A DNA stretch of 64,000 bases, taken from Halopseudomonas pachastrellae. Lineage in GTDB: Bacteria > Pseudomonadota > Gammaproteobacteria > Pseudomonadales > Pseudomonadaceae. The stretch is taken from NCBI RefSeq assembly GCF_900114765.1, contig NZ_FOUD01000018.1, positions 42,547-106,546 on the forward strand. The letters are read 5' to 3'. Positions 9,591-17,948 of this stretch are shown here, one piece after another. The stretch's first letter is position 1. Every line of letters begins with the position of its first letter. Under the pieces are notes generated by a model, which ran no database searches, was not told the DNA's origin, and worked only from the letters and a program-made list of their open reading frames with translations. The position numbers were made by a program, and so were the translations under genes.

Positions 9591-9604
9591 TACCCACGCC
9601 CCAC

Positions 9605-9627
9605 AAAAAAGAGCGGCGCATGCGCCG
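9605..9627 (-). terminator. Terminator of the exbB-murB operon
   Basis: On the minus strand the palindrome CGGCGCATGCGCCG is followed by CTCTTTTTTG, 28 bases past the murB stop. It faces the rne terminator, so each of the two convergent transcripts has its own stop. Confidence 0.8.
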
Positions 9628-9654
9628 GGCTTTTACCTTCAGTCCACCCACACC

Positions 9655-10686
9655 CTATGGCAGAGCGGCAGCCCCAACCACCGGCGGCTCCTGCTCCAGC
9701 TCAACACCATAACGTGTCAGCACATCGGCACGAATGCGCGCTGCAAGCGCCAGAATCTGCGCACCGGTTGCGCCACCATGGTTGACCAGCACCAGTGCCT
9801 GCTCGCTATGCACGCCGGCTGCACCATCGCGAAAGCCCTTCCAGCCAGCCTGATCAATTAGCCAGGCCGCTGCCAACTTCACCCCACCGCCCGCCTGAGC
9901 GTATTGCGGCATGGATGGAAACCGCTCCGCGAGCCGCTGCGCCTGATCAACCGGCACCACCGGGTTTTTGAAAAAGCTGCCCGCATTGGGCAATGTCAAC
10001 GGATCGGGCAGCTTGCTTTGCCGAATGCGCATAACCAGCGCGGCTACCACGCGCGCATCGGCGGCCTGCAGGCCCGTCGCTCGCCAGGCCTCAGCCAGCG
10101 GCGCGTAGTCCACAGCCAGGCGCGGCCGCCGCCATAACCGCAGGCGTACCCGCAGAATGACGTAGCGACCAGCCTCGCGTTTGAAGCGGCTATCACGATA
10201 AGCAAAGTCGCATTGCCCGCGATCAAACCAGCACAGCTCGCCGGTCTGCCGATCCAGCGCCTGCACACTATCAAGACAGTCACAGAGCTCGACGCCGTAA
10301 GCACCAATGTTCTGCACTGGCGCCGCGCCGACAGTGCCGGGGATCAGAGCCAGGTTTTCAATCCCGCTCAACCCCAAGTCCAGCGCCCAACAAACCAGCT
10401 GGTGCCAGCTCTCGCCTGCTTCAGCCTCGATCAGCACCTGCTCGCGGCCACGCGACAGCACTCGCCGCCCGCGACTGGCGACGCGCACAACCAGGCCGGT
10501 CACGGGCCCGGCCAGGATCATATTGCTGCCACCACCGAGCAGCGTCACCTGCCAGCCCTCACGCTCGGCCAGCAATAGCGCCTCACGCAGCTGCGCATCA
10601 GTCTCGGCTTGCACAAAATGCGCTGCCGGGGCAGCCAACGCCATCGTGTTGAAGGGCTTCAGATCGACCCCGTTTCGCAGCAGCAT
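9655..10686 (-). CDS. murB: UDP-N-acetylenolpyruvoylglucosamine reductase MurB
   Basis: FAD enzyme that reduces UDP-GlcNAc-enolpyruvate to UDP-MurNAc, the second committed step of peptidoglycan precursor synthesis. The 343-residue length and FAD-binding features (LGGGSNMI near residue 50, GTVGAAPVQNIGAYG near residue 120) fit the type I MurB of enterics and pseudomonads. A C-terminal GGGVKLAAAWLIDQAG segment with the catalytic-loop context is also present. Its start overlaps the preceding phosphatase stop by one base (TGATG). It is the last gene of an envelope-precursor operon. Confidence 0.97.
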   Translation of the reverse strand: MLLRNGVDLKPFNTMALAAPAAHFVQAETDAQLREALLLAEREGWQVTLLGGGSNMILAGPVTGLVVRVASRGRRVLSRGREQVLIEAEAGESWHQLVCWALDLGLSGIENLALIPGTVGAAPVQNIGAYGVELCDCLDSVQALDRQTGELCWFDRGQCDFAYRDSRFKREAGRYVILRVRLRLWRRPRLAVDYAPLAEAWRATGLQAADARVVAALVMRIRQSKLPDPLTLPNAGSFFKNPVVPVDQAQRLAERFPSMPQYAQAGGGVKLAAAWLIDQAGWKGFRDGAAGVHSEQALVLVNHGGATGAQILALAARIRADVLTRYGVELEQEPPVVGAAALP

Positions 10687-11147
10687 CAGTGCCCGTGCTC
10701 CGCGAGCAGGGCATCGGAGGCAGCCTCAAGCATATCCAGCACCTGCTCAAAGCCTTGCTCACCACCAAAATACGGGTCGGGCACTTCCTGCGGCCAGCCC
10801 TCGACTCCAGCCATAAACAAACGCACCTGCGCCCGGCAATTGGCCGGCGCACGCTGCAGCAGATTCGCCAGGTTGCTGCGATCCATGGCCAGGATCAGAT
10901 CGTACTCATGGAAGTCACCATCACGGACCGCGCGAGCACGCTGGCCACTGATATCGTAGCCGCGCCGGCGGGCTGCAGCCTGCGCCCGTCGATCCGGCGG
11001 CTCACCGGCGTGGTAGCCGCCTGTACCGGCCGAGTCGACCTGATAGGCGCGCTGCAGACCACGCTCGGCCAAACGCGCCTCGAACACACCCTGCGCACTG
11101 GGCGAACGGCAAATGTTACCCAGACAGACAAACAGCACCTGCTTCAT
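10686..11147 (-). CDS. Low-molecular-weight protein-tyrosine phosphatase
   Basis: A 153-residue LMW phosphatase. The P-loop C8-LGNIC-R14-S is intact, giving the CX5R catalytic signature, and the general-acid aspartate is in VPDPYFGG near residue 124. Many relatives (Wzb, Etp) act on tyrosine kinases of polysaccharide export, but no kinase or polysaccharide locus lies nearby. The physiological substrate is therefore unknown. It overlaps kdsB by 4 nt (ATGA) and murB by 1 nt, so its expression is tied to lipopolysaccharide and peptidoglycan precursor enzymes. Confidence 0.94.
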   Translation of the reverse strand: MKQVLFVCLGNICRSPSAQGVFEARLAERGLQRAYQVDSAGTGGYHAGEPPDRRAQAAARRRGYDISGQRARAVRDGDFHEYDLILAMDRSNLANLLQRAPANCRAQVRLFMAGVEGWPQEVPDPYFGGEQGFEQVLDMLEAASDALLAEHGH

Positions 11148-11902
11148 GCCGACTCCAGCAGCGCCCGTACACGGGCCAGATCCTCAGCGGTATCGACCCC
11201 TGCCGGCAGGCTCTCGCACGCGTCGGCAACACGAATGCGGGTACCAAACCAGAGAGCGCGCAGCTGCTCAAGACACTCGGCCGTTTCCAGCGGGCTCGCC
11301 GGCCAGCCGACGTAGGCATGCAGAAAGCTGACCTTGTACGCATAGATGCCGACGTGACGCCGAAAGGGAATCTGCTCAGGCAGCGGCGCCGGCCCATTGG
11401 CGAACTGATCGCGACACCAGGGCATCGGCGCACGACTGAAGTACAGGGCATAACCCTGATGATCGGTCACCACCTTGACGGCATTCGGGTTGAACAGCGT
11501 TTCGCTGTCAGTGATCGGCTCAGCGAGTGTCGCGATGCCGGCATCACTGGCAGCCAGCAAATTGGCCGCCACCTGGTCGATGACCGCTGGCGGAATCAGC
11601 GGCTCATCACCCTGCACGTTGACCACGCAGGCGTCATCGGCCAGGCCGAGCTGACTGACCACTTCCTGCAGGCGATCCGTACCGGAGGGGTGATCCTCAC
11701 GCGTCAGCACCACTGCCGCACCAAAAGCCTGACAGGCCTCGACGATACGCGGGTCGTCGGTAGCCACGGTAACGCTGGCCGCCCCGCTCTTGCGCGCCTG
11801 CTCCCAGACGTGCTGAACCATCGGCTTGCCGGCAATCTGCTGCAGCGGCTTGCCTGGCAGGCGCGTGGAGGCGTAGCGGGCCGGAATAATCACATGGAAC
11901 AT
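11144..11902 (-). CDS. kdsB: 3-deoxy-manno-octulosonate cytidylyltransferase KdsB
   Basis: Activates Kdo as CMP-Kdo for transfer to lipid A precursor in lipopolysaccharide inner-core synthesis. The 252-residue length is normal. The N-terminal [16 protein letters not shown] carries the nucleotide-binding signature, VATDDPRI and the [12 protein letters not shown] metal-binding segment follow, and the distal part contains [10 protein letters not shown]. It is separated by 3 nt from the Trm112-like gene upstream and overlaps the phosphatase gene downstream. The call is secure. Confidence 0.97.
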   Translation of the reverse strand: MFHVIIPARYASTRLPGKPLQQIAGKPMVQHVWEQARKSGAASVTVATDDPRIVEACQAFGAAVVLTREDHPSGTDRLQEVVSQLGLADDACVVNVQGDEPLIPPAVIDQVAANLLAASDAGIATLAEPITDSETLFNPNAVKVVTDHQGYALYFSRAPMPWCRDQFANGPAPLPEQIPFRRHVGIYAYKVSFLHAYVGWPASPLETAECLEQLRALWFGTRIRVADACESLPAGVDTAEDLARVRALLESA

Positions 11903-11905
11903 GGC

Positions 11906-12091
11906 TTAGCCACCCAGCTTTTCGTCAGCATCCAGTGCGCGCGCTTCGGACTCCAGCATCACCGGGATACCGTCGCGCACCGGAAAGGCCAGCCCGTCTG
12001 CGCGGCACCAGAGTTCCTGTTTGTCATTGCTCAACACCAGCGGCCCCTTGCACAGAGGGCAAGCCAGTACGTCCATCAGTTTGGGATCCAT
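11906..12091 (-). CDS. Trm112-family small protein (YcaR-like)
   Basis: A 61-residue Trm112/UPF0434 protein. It opens with MDPKLMDVLACPLCKGPL, containing one Cys-x-x-Cys pair, and later has WCRADGLAFPVRDGIPVML, the family core. In eukaryotes and archaea Trm112 activates methyltransferases; the function of the short bacterial form between lpxK and kdsB is not established. It is 3 nt from each neighbour, so it belongs to this operon. The family assignment is firm, the function open. Confidence 0.93.
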   Translation of the reverse strand: MDPKLMDVLACPLCKGPLVLSNDKQELWCRADGLAFPVRDGIPVMLESEARALDADEKLGG

Positions 12092-12094
12092 CGA

Positions 12095-13120
12095 TCACTC
12101 CTGGATTGATTCGCAAGCCCTTTCGGGCGCAGGCAACAGCGCCAGCAGCGCTGTTGCAAAGTCATCGCTAAGCTGCGCATCGACACTCAGATACCACCAA
12201 TTGTCGCGCGCAATCGCGGCACATTTGACCGCATCTTTCTCGGTCATCAGCAACGGCTTGTTGGCTGGCAAAGGCGCCAGCACCTGCTCATCATAGCGGG
12301 CATGATCAGCAAAGATGTAGGTCTCGCATTCGAAGGCCAGCGTCTGCAGGGTGGCGAAAAAACGCTCGGGATTGCCAATGCCCGCCATCGCGGCCACCTG
12401 ACGAGAGCCCGACCAGCGGTTAGCGGCAACCCGCTCACCGCTCACAAGGTTGACCAGCACGCCAGGCGCCAGTTGCATCGCGTAGCCCTTGGGGCCGTCA
12501 GCGGTAGCGCCGTTACGCACTACCAGATCAACCGATTGCAGGCGCTCAGCCGGCTCACGCAGCGGCCCTTCGGGCAGACAGCGCCGGTTACCCAGGCCAC
12601 GCTGCTGATCGAGCAAAACCAGCTCAACACTGCGGCCCAGGGCGTAATGCTGCAGACCATCGTCACTGATAATCAGGTCTACCCCTTCTTCCAGCAGCCG
12701 ACGAGCGGCCGCCGGCCGGTCCGGGTCAATGACCAACGGCACCTGGCAGCGCTGCACAATCAGCAGCGGCTCGTCACCGGCAATAGCCGGCGCATCAGCT
12801 GGGGAGACAAACCAGGGGAATGAAGGTGGCGCGGCTCCGTAACCGCGACTGACCACGCCGGGCCGGTAACCCTGACGTCGCAAAAACTCGACCAGCCAGA
12901 CCACCATCGGCGTCTTGCCAGTCCCGCCGACGGTGATATTGCCCACCACAATCAGCGGCACCGGCGGCTGCCATTGGGCACGCTGTCCATCCAGATACTG
13001 CTGGCGACGCCGCACCACAACGCGGCGATACAGCGCAGACAGCGGACGCAGCAGCTTCAGCCAGCCAGCCCGACTGTACCAGGCGCGCAGCAGCCGCTGC
13101 TCCAGGGACGAACCGCTCAC
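12095..13120 (-). CDS. lpxK: Tetraacyldisaccharide 4'-kinase LpxK
   Basis: Phosphorylates the 4' position of the lipid A disaccharide at the inner membrane, producing lipid IVA. The 341-residue protein has an N-terminal amphipathic/membrane-associated helix region, a Walker A-type loop in GNITVGGTGKTP and downstream SRGYG and ISDDGLQHY motifs typical of LpxK. It overlaps exbD by 4 nt. The MsbA gene that often precedes lpxK is not in this operon; exbBD occupies that place, the Pseudomonas arrangement. Confidence 0.97.
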   Translation of the reverse strand: MSGSSLEQRLLRAWYSRAGWLKLLRPLSALYRRVVVRRRQQYLDGQRAQWQPPVPLIVVGNITVGGTGKTPMVVWLVEFLRRQGYRPGVVSRGYGAAPPSFPWFVSPADAPAIAGDEPLLIVQRCQVPLVIDPDRPAAARRLLEEGVDLIISDDGLQHYALGRSVELVLLDQQRGLGNRRCLPEGPLREPAERLQSVDLVVRNGATADGPKGYAMQLAPGVLVNLVSGERVAANRWSGSRQVAAMAGIGNPERFFATLQTLAFECETYIFADHARYDEQVLAPLPANKPLLMTEKDAVKCAAIARDNWWYLSVDAQLSDDFATALLALLPAPERACESIQE

Positions 13121-13551
13121 TGCGTGGCGTCCGCCTCGATTTCACTGGTGGTCAGACGCAGCTTACTGAAGCCGAGCTGGCCGGCGGCGTCCATCGCGAT
13201 GATGACGTACTGGTGCGGCGTTTGTGCGTCAGCGGTAATAATTACCGGCAACAGGGTATCCCCGCCGGATTCTCTGCGCAGCGCAGCTGTCAGGGTTTCC
13301 AGGTCCGAGCGCATCAGGGTTCGATCGTTCAGCGCCATCTCGCCGTTGGCGGCGATGGTCAGCTCCAGTTGCTGGATGCTGCGATCTTCAACCCGCTGAC
13401 CGGAAGCAGCCTGCGGCAGCTCCAGCTTGAGTTGAGTTTCTCGGGTAAAGGTGGTCGACACCATAAAGAAGATCAGCAGCAGAAACACCACATCAATCAA
13501 CGGTGTCAGGTTGACGCTGACCTCTTCGATCTTCTGCCGGCGAAAGTTCAC
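13117..13551 (-). CDS. exbD: ExbD/TolR-type proton-channel protein
   Basis: A 144-residue ExbD/TolR protein: a short cytosolic tail, one membrane helix (about residues 14-35) beginning NLTPLIDVVFLLLIFFMV, then a periplasmic domain. The helix carries the conserved aspartate of the proton path in LTPLIDV. It would pair with the ExbB encoded 2 nt upstream to power a TonB-like protein or a comparable envelope process. No tonB gene lies nearby and the linkage to lpxK suggests an envelope role; the true partner is unknown. The gene overlaps lpxK by 4 nt. Confidence 0.93.
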   Translation of the reverse strand: MNFRRQKIEEVSVNLTPLIDVVFLLLIFFMVSTTFTRETQLKLELPQAASGQRVEDRSIQQLELTIAANGEMALNDRTLMRSDLETLTAALRRESGGDTLLPVIITADAQTPHQYVIIAMDAAGQLGFSKLRLTTSEIEADATQ

Positions 13552-13553
13552 GC

Positions 13554-14222
13554 TCAGGCTCCCTTGCCACCGGCGGCAGCCAGCTTGCGGCCGTTGCCAT
13601 TGCCGTTGAAGTCCACCTCACGGTTGCCCAGCACGACCTCTACCAGCTTAGTCGCCTCCTGCTCCATGGTGACCACCAGTTCATCAACACGGCGCACAAA
13701 GAAGCGATGGAAGAAGACCGCCGGAATGGCCACGGTCAGACCCGCAGCCGTGGTGATCAACGCCTTGGAAATACCACCGGCCAGTACGCCCGTGTTGCCG
13801 GTGCCCTGCACCATGATGGCGCCGAACACGTCAATCATGCCGATGACGGTACCCAGCAGACCCAGCAAAGGCGTGATCGCAGCGATGGTACCCAGGGTGT
13901 TGAGGTAGCGCTCCAGCTCATGCACCACCTTGCCGGCGGCTTCCTGGATGCACTCTTTCATGATGTCGCGGCCATGGCGCGAATTGGCCAGGCCTGCGGC
14001 GAGAATCTCGCCCAGTGGCGAATCGGCACGCAGCGACTTGAGTTTGGCTGCGTCCAGTTGACCATCCTTGACCCATTGCCAGACCTGACCGAGCAAACCT
14101 GCCGGTGCGACCCGCGCCGCGCGCAAGACCCACAAACGCTCAAAGACGATAGCCACAGCAATGACTGACGACAGGATGATGGGCGCCATCAACCAACCGC
14201 CAGAACTGATCAATTCCCACAC
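13554..14222 (-). CDS. exbB: ExbB/TolQ/MotA-type proton-channel protein
   Basis: A three-helix inner-membrane protein of the ExbB/TolQ family, 222 residues from the GTG start chosen here. The GTG follows a strong GGGGAGG ribosome site with good spacing, and the resulting N-terminus VWELISSGGW matches the usual family start. An in-frame extension to 14342 would run into comEC and was rejected. The conserved channel region ATPLLGLLGTVIGMIDVF is present at about residues 125-145. It is the first gene of the operon with exbD, lpxK, kdsB and murB and has its own promoter. Confidence 0.94.
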   Translation of the reverse strand: MWELISSGGWLMAPIILSSVIAVAIVFERLWVLRAARVAPAGLLGQVWQWVKDGQLDAAKLKSLRADSPLGEILAAGLANSRHGRDIMKECIQEAAGKVVHELERYLNTLGTIAAITPLLGLLGTVIGMIDVFGAIMVQGTGNTGVLAGGISKALITTAAGLTVAIPAVFFHRFFVRRVDELVVTMEQEATKLVEVVLGNREVDFNGNGNGRKLAAAGGKGA

Positions 14223-14250
14223 AAGCGATCCCTCCCCAAAATGGTTGCCT

Positions 14251-14278
14251 ACTCTAGCACAGGCTGCCGCCCTGTCGG
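14251..14278 (-). promoter_or_regulatory. Promoter of the exbB-exbD-lpxK-kdsB-murB operon
   Basis: Minus-strand CCGACA (14278-14273), 16-base spacer, then TAGAGT (14256-14251) preceded by the extended -10 dinucleotide TG. The start would be near 14244, about 22 nt before the exbB GTG. Confidence 0.6.
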
Positions 14279-14299
14279 CCGGCGAATAACCCTTCTTTA

Positions 14300-16546
14300 T
14301 CATTGATGCCAGAAACGACGTGCGGCCTCCCGCCAGCGCCATTCGGGGCTAATCGGCCCCGAGCGGCCAAGGATAAAACCGACCGCCCCCGAGTGGCCAG
14401 TATAAATCGCATCACTGCCCAATTCTTCGTAGCGCTGCACAACCAGCGGATGCGGATGCCCGTATGGGCTGTGATACGCAGCGCTGAATACCACCCAGTC
14501 CGGCGCCACCCGCCGGATGAACGCAAAGCTCGACGAACTGCGACTGCCATGATGCGGCGCCAGCAACAGGTTTGCCGGCGCCAGCAGCGGCAGCAGGGCA
14601 TACTCCTCGGCCTGACGAATATCGCCCGGCAACAACAAGACCTGGCTGCCGGCGCGCACCTGCAACACGCAGGACTGGCCATTGGCAGGCGCATCAGGCA
14701 GCGCCGCACGCAACAGCGTGAACTCGACCCCATCCCAAGACCAGCTTTCCCCGTGGCGGCACACCTGCGCGCCCAGCCCCGGCAGGCGCTCGGGCTGACC
14801 CGCAACCAGGCGCTTGGTCGGCAGCATACGCACCACACTGGGTGCGCCACCGGCGTGATCGTTATCGCCATGACTGACCAGTAGCATGTCCAGTTGCTCA
14901 ACCCCCAAAGCCAGCAGGCTGGGCACCACGACCGCCTCGCCGAGATCAAAGCCGCTGGCCAGCCGTGCACCGGCGTCATACAGCAGCGTGTGCTCAGACG
15001 TCTGCAGCAACACCGATAAGCCCTGCCCCACATCCAGCGTCACGACACGCAGCTCCCCGGGCGCCGGCCGCGTTTGCTCGGCCATCAGTAGTGGCAGCAG
15101 ACACAGCAACGCCAGCGGCCGCAGGACAACGCTGCCGGGCAACAGCAAAAGCACGCACCCAGCCAGGGCCAGACTCCAGCTCCCCCAGCCCGGAAAAGAC
15201 AGATAAATCAGCGGACTCCAGCTGCCCGCCCAGGCAAGCACCGTCATCAACAGGTTGAGTAACCAGGCAGCCAGCAGCAACGGCTGCCCCCAGCCGACCG
15301 TCAGCTCCATAACGCTGCCCAGCAGTGCCAGCGGCACTACCAGCAGGCTTATCCAGGGAATCGCCAGCAGATTGATCAGCATCGAGGCGCCACTGGCCGG
15401 CATGCCCCAGAGCACCAGCCAGGGCCAGAGCCCGATAAAGGCAACCCACTGGGCCCGCCCCCAGCGCCACCACAAACTGCAGTTATGCAGCCGTCCGCCC
15501 ATTGCCAGGATCAACAGCGCAACCGCCATAAACGACAGCCAGAAGCCGGCACGCAGGGGCGCCGCCGGATTGGCCAGCACAACCATGCACATCGCCAGCA
15601 GCCAGACCGTAAGCGGCGCAACGGAGCGACGCCACAGCTGCAGCAACAGAGCCGCCGCACACATCAGCAGCGCTCGCTGCACCGGCACTGCCATCCCGGC
15701 CAGCAGCGCGTAACCGGCTGCAGCGCCCAGCGCCAGCGGCGCAGCCAGCCACAGTTGGGGCCAGGGCCAATGCCAGGGGGAGCAGCGCAGCAGCAGCTGC
15801 ACCAATACAAAAAAGGCCAGAGCCAGCATGCCAACGTGCAGGCCGGAGATGACCAGCAAGTGGCTCGTGCCCGTGCGCTGCAGCACCTCCCAGTCGGCAT
15901 CGGAGAGGGCCTGGCGATCCCCTATCAGCAAGGCCAGCAGGCGCTTGTTGTCCTCGGACACCAAAGTGGCGCCCAGATGCCGGTGCAATCGATCACGCCA
16001 TTGCCCCAAGGGCGGCGCAGCTGCGATGCGCTGCCCGCCCCGCACACTCCCCACAGCACCGATGCCCTGGGCGTACAGCCAAGCCTCGTAATCAAATGTA
16101 CCCGGGTTGCGCATGCCTCTCGGGGCACGCAAACGTACCGTCAGTTGCCATTGCTCGCCCGCACGGACGGCCTCTCCACCCCACCAGTGCAAGCGCATCA
16201 ACGGCAGGCGCTGGCCCTCCAGACTACGCCCATCACGCAACATGAAGCGCCATCCGGTCTCGGTTTGCTCAGGCAAGGCGGCGACGGTCCCGACCAGCTC
16301 CAGCGTCTGATTATCCAAGCGCGATGGAAGACGCTGCCCAAGCTGCCATTGATGCCAGGCCAGCGCCCAGCACGCGCCCAGCGCAAAGACCAGGAGCAGC
16401 CGACCTGCAGGCCGGCGACGCAAGAAAAAGGCAATCAGCGCAAGGACCAGCCAGCCCCACCAGAGCAGCGCGGGCAAGCGGGTAAAACAGAGCGGGATCA
16501 GCAGGCCGACCAGCAGCGTGGTCAGCAGCAAGTAGGGGTGAGTCAC
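14300..16546 (-). CDS. comEC: ComEC/Rec2 DNA-uptake channel protein
   Basis: Polytopic inner-membrane protein that carries single-stranded DNA into the cytosol during natural transformation. From the GTG chosen here it has 748 residues. An N-terminal hydrophobic region with DUF4131 character is followed by the Competence domain of many membrane helices. The C-terminal part is a metallo-beta-lactamase-like domain with SHGDNDHAGG. The GTG has a CAGGA ribosome site 7 nt upstream; an ATG at 16585 (13 residues longer) has a poorly spaced one and remains possible. The frame is intact, so transformation capacity is plausible. It is divergent from the DUF2062 gene. Confidence 0.93.
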   Translation of the reverse strand: MTHPYLLLTTLLVGLLIPLCFTRLPALLWWGWLVLALIAFFLRRRPAGRLLLVFALGACWALAWHQWQLGQRLPSRLDNQTLELVGTVAALPEQTETGWRFMLRDGRSLEGQRLPLMRLHWWGGEAVRAGEQWQLTVRLRAPRGMRNPGTFDYEAWLYAQGIGAVGSVRGGQRIAAAPPLGQWRDRLHRHLGATLVSEDNKRLLALLIGDRQALSDADWEVLQRTGTSHLLVISGLHVGMLALAFFVLVQLLLRCSPWHWPWPQLWLAAPLALGAAAGYALLAGMAVPVQRALLMCAAALLLQLWRRSVAPLTVWLLAMCMVVLANPAAPLRAGFWLSFMAVALLILAMGGRLHNCSLWWRWGRAQWVAFIGLWPWLVLWGMPASGASMLINLLAIPWISLLVVPLALLGSVMELTVGWGQPLLLAAWLLNLLMTVLAWAGSWSPLIYLSFPGWGSWSLALAGCVLLLLPGSVVLRPLALLCLLPLLMAEQTRPAPGELRVVTLDVGQGLSVLLQTSEHTLLYDAGARLASGFDLGEAVVVPSLLALGVEQLDMLLVSHGDNDHAGGAPSVVRMLPTKRLVAGQPERLPGLGAQVCRHGESWSWDGVEFTLLRAALPDAPANGQSCVLQVRAGSQVLLLPGDIRQAEEYALLPLLAPANLLLAPHHGSRSSSSFAFIRRVAPDWVVFSAAYHSPYGHPHPLVVQRYEELGSDAIYTGHSGAVGFILGRSGPISPEWRWREAARRFWHQ

Positions 16547-16726
16547 GGAAACATCCTGTTTTCCTGTGGGCAGCTGCCGACGCATCTCGCTGCTTGGTTG
16601 GCAGCGCTACAGGCACCTCCGGAAAGACCCGGAAAAAAAACGGCACCAGACCCTCGCCGTCAGGCAGTAGTGCAGAGGTATCAATCCGGGCATAATTGGC
16701 CAACGCCCACCTAGCCGAATCCTGCG

Positions 16727-17257
16727 ATGCCACGCCGTTTTCTCAAACGCATGATGCCCCACCCGGATCGGATCAAAGGCAGCAAGTCCCTGCAGTTCAT
16801 GGGCAACCTGCTGCACGATCCCAACCTCTGGCATCTCAACCGCCATAGCGTCTCCCGCGCGATGGCCGTTGGCCTGTTCGTCGCCTTCCTGCCGATTCCG
16901 ATGCAGATGGCCGTGGCAGCGGCGGTGGCCATCGTTGCGCGCTCCAACCTGCCGATTTCTGTCAGCCTGGTCTGGCTGACCAACCCGGTCACTATGCCGC
17001 CGATCTTCTTTGCCCAGTACAAGGTCGGTACGTTGCTGCTGGGCGCACCAGAGCGCAGCATGCCGATGGAGCTATCCTTCACTTGGCTGATGTCCGAGCT
17101 GCAGCACATCTGGCAGCCGCTGCTGCTAGGCTCATTGATCGTTGGCACGGTCATCGCCGGACTGGGCTACGTCCTGACGCTGTTGTATTGGCGCATCTGG
17201 GTGTCGCGCAACTGGCAGCGCCGCAAATTGCGACGCCGTCGCCAGTCGCCCGAGTAA
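16727..17257 (+). CDS. DUF2062 membrane protein
   Basis: A 176-residue DUF2062 protein with a positively charged N-terminus and C-terminus and two hydrophobic hairpins (about residues 43-65 and 125-155). The family core LVWLTNPVTMPPIFFAQYKVG is present; the surrounding RAMAVGLFVAFLPIPMQM is also typical. No biochemical function is established for the family, though members often lie beside comEC or glycosyltransferases. It is divergent from comEC and ends 7 nt before the convergent lolD stop. The family call is firm; the function is unknown. Confidence 0.9.
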   Translation: MPRRFLKRMMPHPDRIKGSKSLQFMGNLLHDPNLWHLNRHSVSRAMAVGLFVAFLPIPMQMAVAAAVAIVARSNLPISVSLVWLTNPVTMPPIFFAQYKVGTLLLGAPERSMPMELSFTWLMSELQHIWQPLLLGSLIVGTVIAGLGYVLTLLYWRIWVSRNWQRRKLRRRRQSPE

Positions 17258-17264
17258 TCAGCGC

Positions 17265-17948
17265 TCAGACCTGCTCGCGCAGTTGCCCGTGCTTGAGGGT
17301 GAAGGTGCGATCCATACGCGCTGCCAGCGCCAGATCGTGGGTGACCACCAGAAAGGCAGTCTGCAGGGTTTGGCTGAGCTCCAGCATCAGTTGCTGAATG
17401 CTTTCGGCGGTCTGCTGATCAAGGTTGCCGGTCGGCTCATCCAACAGCACACAGGCAGGCTGACTGATCAAGGCTCGGGCAATGGCCACCCGCTGACGCT
17501 CGCCACCGGACAGCTCGGCCGGCTTATGGCCAATGCGCTCGCCCAGCCCTACCCGCTCCAACATTGCAGTTGCACGCTCTCGGCCCTCACTGATCGGCGT
17601 TCTGCCAATCAGCAGCGGCATGCACACGTTCTCCAGGGCAGTGAACTCCGGCAACAGGTGATGGAACTGATAAACGAACCCCAGCTCCTGATTGCGCAGG
17701 CGACCGCGCTCAGCCTCCTTCAGCGTCGACAATTGCTGCCCGGCCAGTCGTACTTCGCCCGAGGTCGGCGTATCAAGCCCGCCGAGCATGTTCAGCAGAG
17801 TGGTCTTGCCTGAGCCGGAACTGCCGACAATGGCGACGCGCTCACCGCGCAGCAAGCGCAACTGGACCTCATCCAGCACCCGCAGGGTTTGCGGGCCGAC
17901 TGAGTACTCCTTACTCAGATCACGGCATTCGAGAACGACATCAGTCAT
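17265..17948 (-). CDS. lolD: Lipoprotein-releasing ABC transporter ATPase LolD
   Basis: ATPase of the Lol machinery that extracts outer-membrane lipoproteins from the inner membrane and hands them to LolA. The 227-residue protein has Walker [10 protein letters not shown] (42-50), the signature LSGGERQR, Walker B with [12 protein letters not shown] and the switch histidine in [23 protein letters not shown] is characteristic of LolD. The start chosen overlaps the upstream permease gene by 8 nt; an extension of 20 codons would lie within that gene. Only one permease gene accompanies it. Confidence 0.95.
   Translation of the reverse strand: MTDVVLECRDLSKEYSVGPQTLRVLDEVQLRLLRGERVAIVGSSGSGKTTLLNMLGGLDTPTSGEVRLAGQQLSTLKEAERGRLRNQELGFVYQFHHLLPEFTALENVCMPLLIGRTPISEGRERATAMLERVGLGERIGHKPAELSGGERQRVAIARALISQPACVLLDEPTGNLDQQTAESIQQLMLELSQTLQTAFLVVTHDLALAARMDRTFTLKHGQLREQV

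Noticed and set aside
8390..9604. Minus-strand open frame of 404 codons over the rne 3' end
   Set aside because: Another antisense shadow; its Cys/Leu/Gly-rich translation is the complement of Ala/Glu repeats, and it crosses the terminator.
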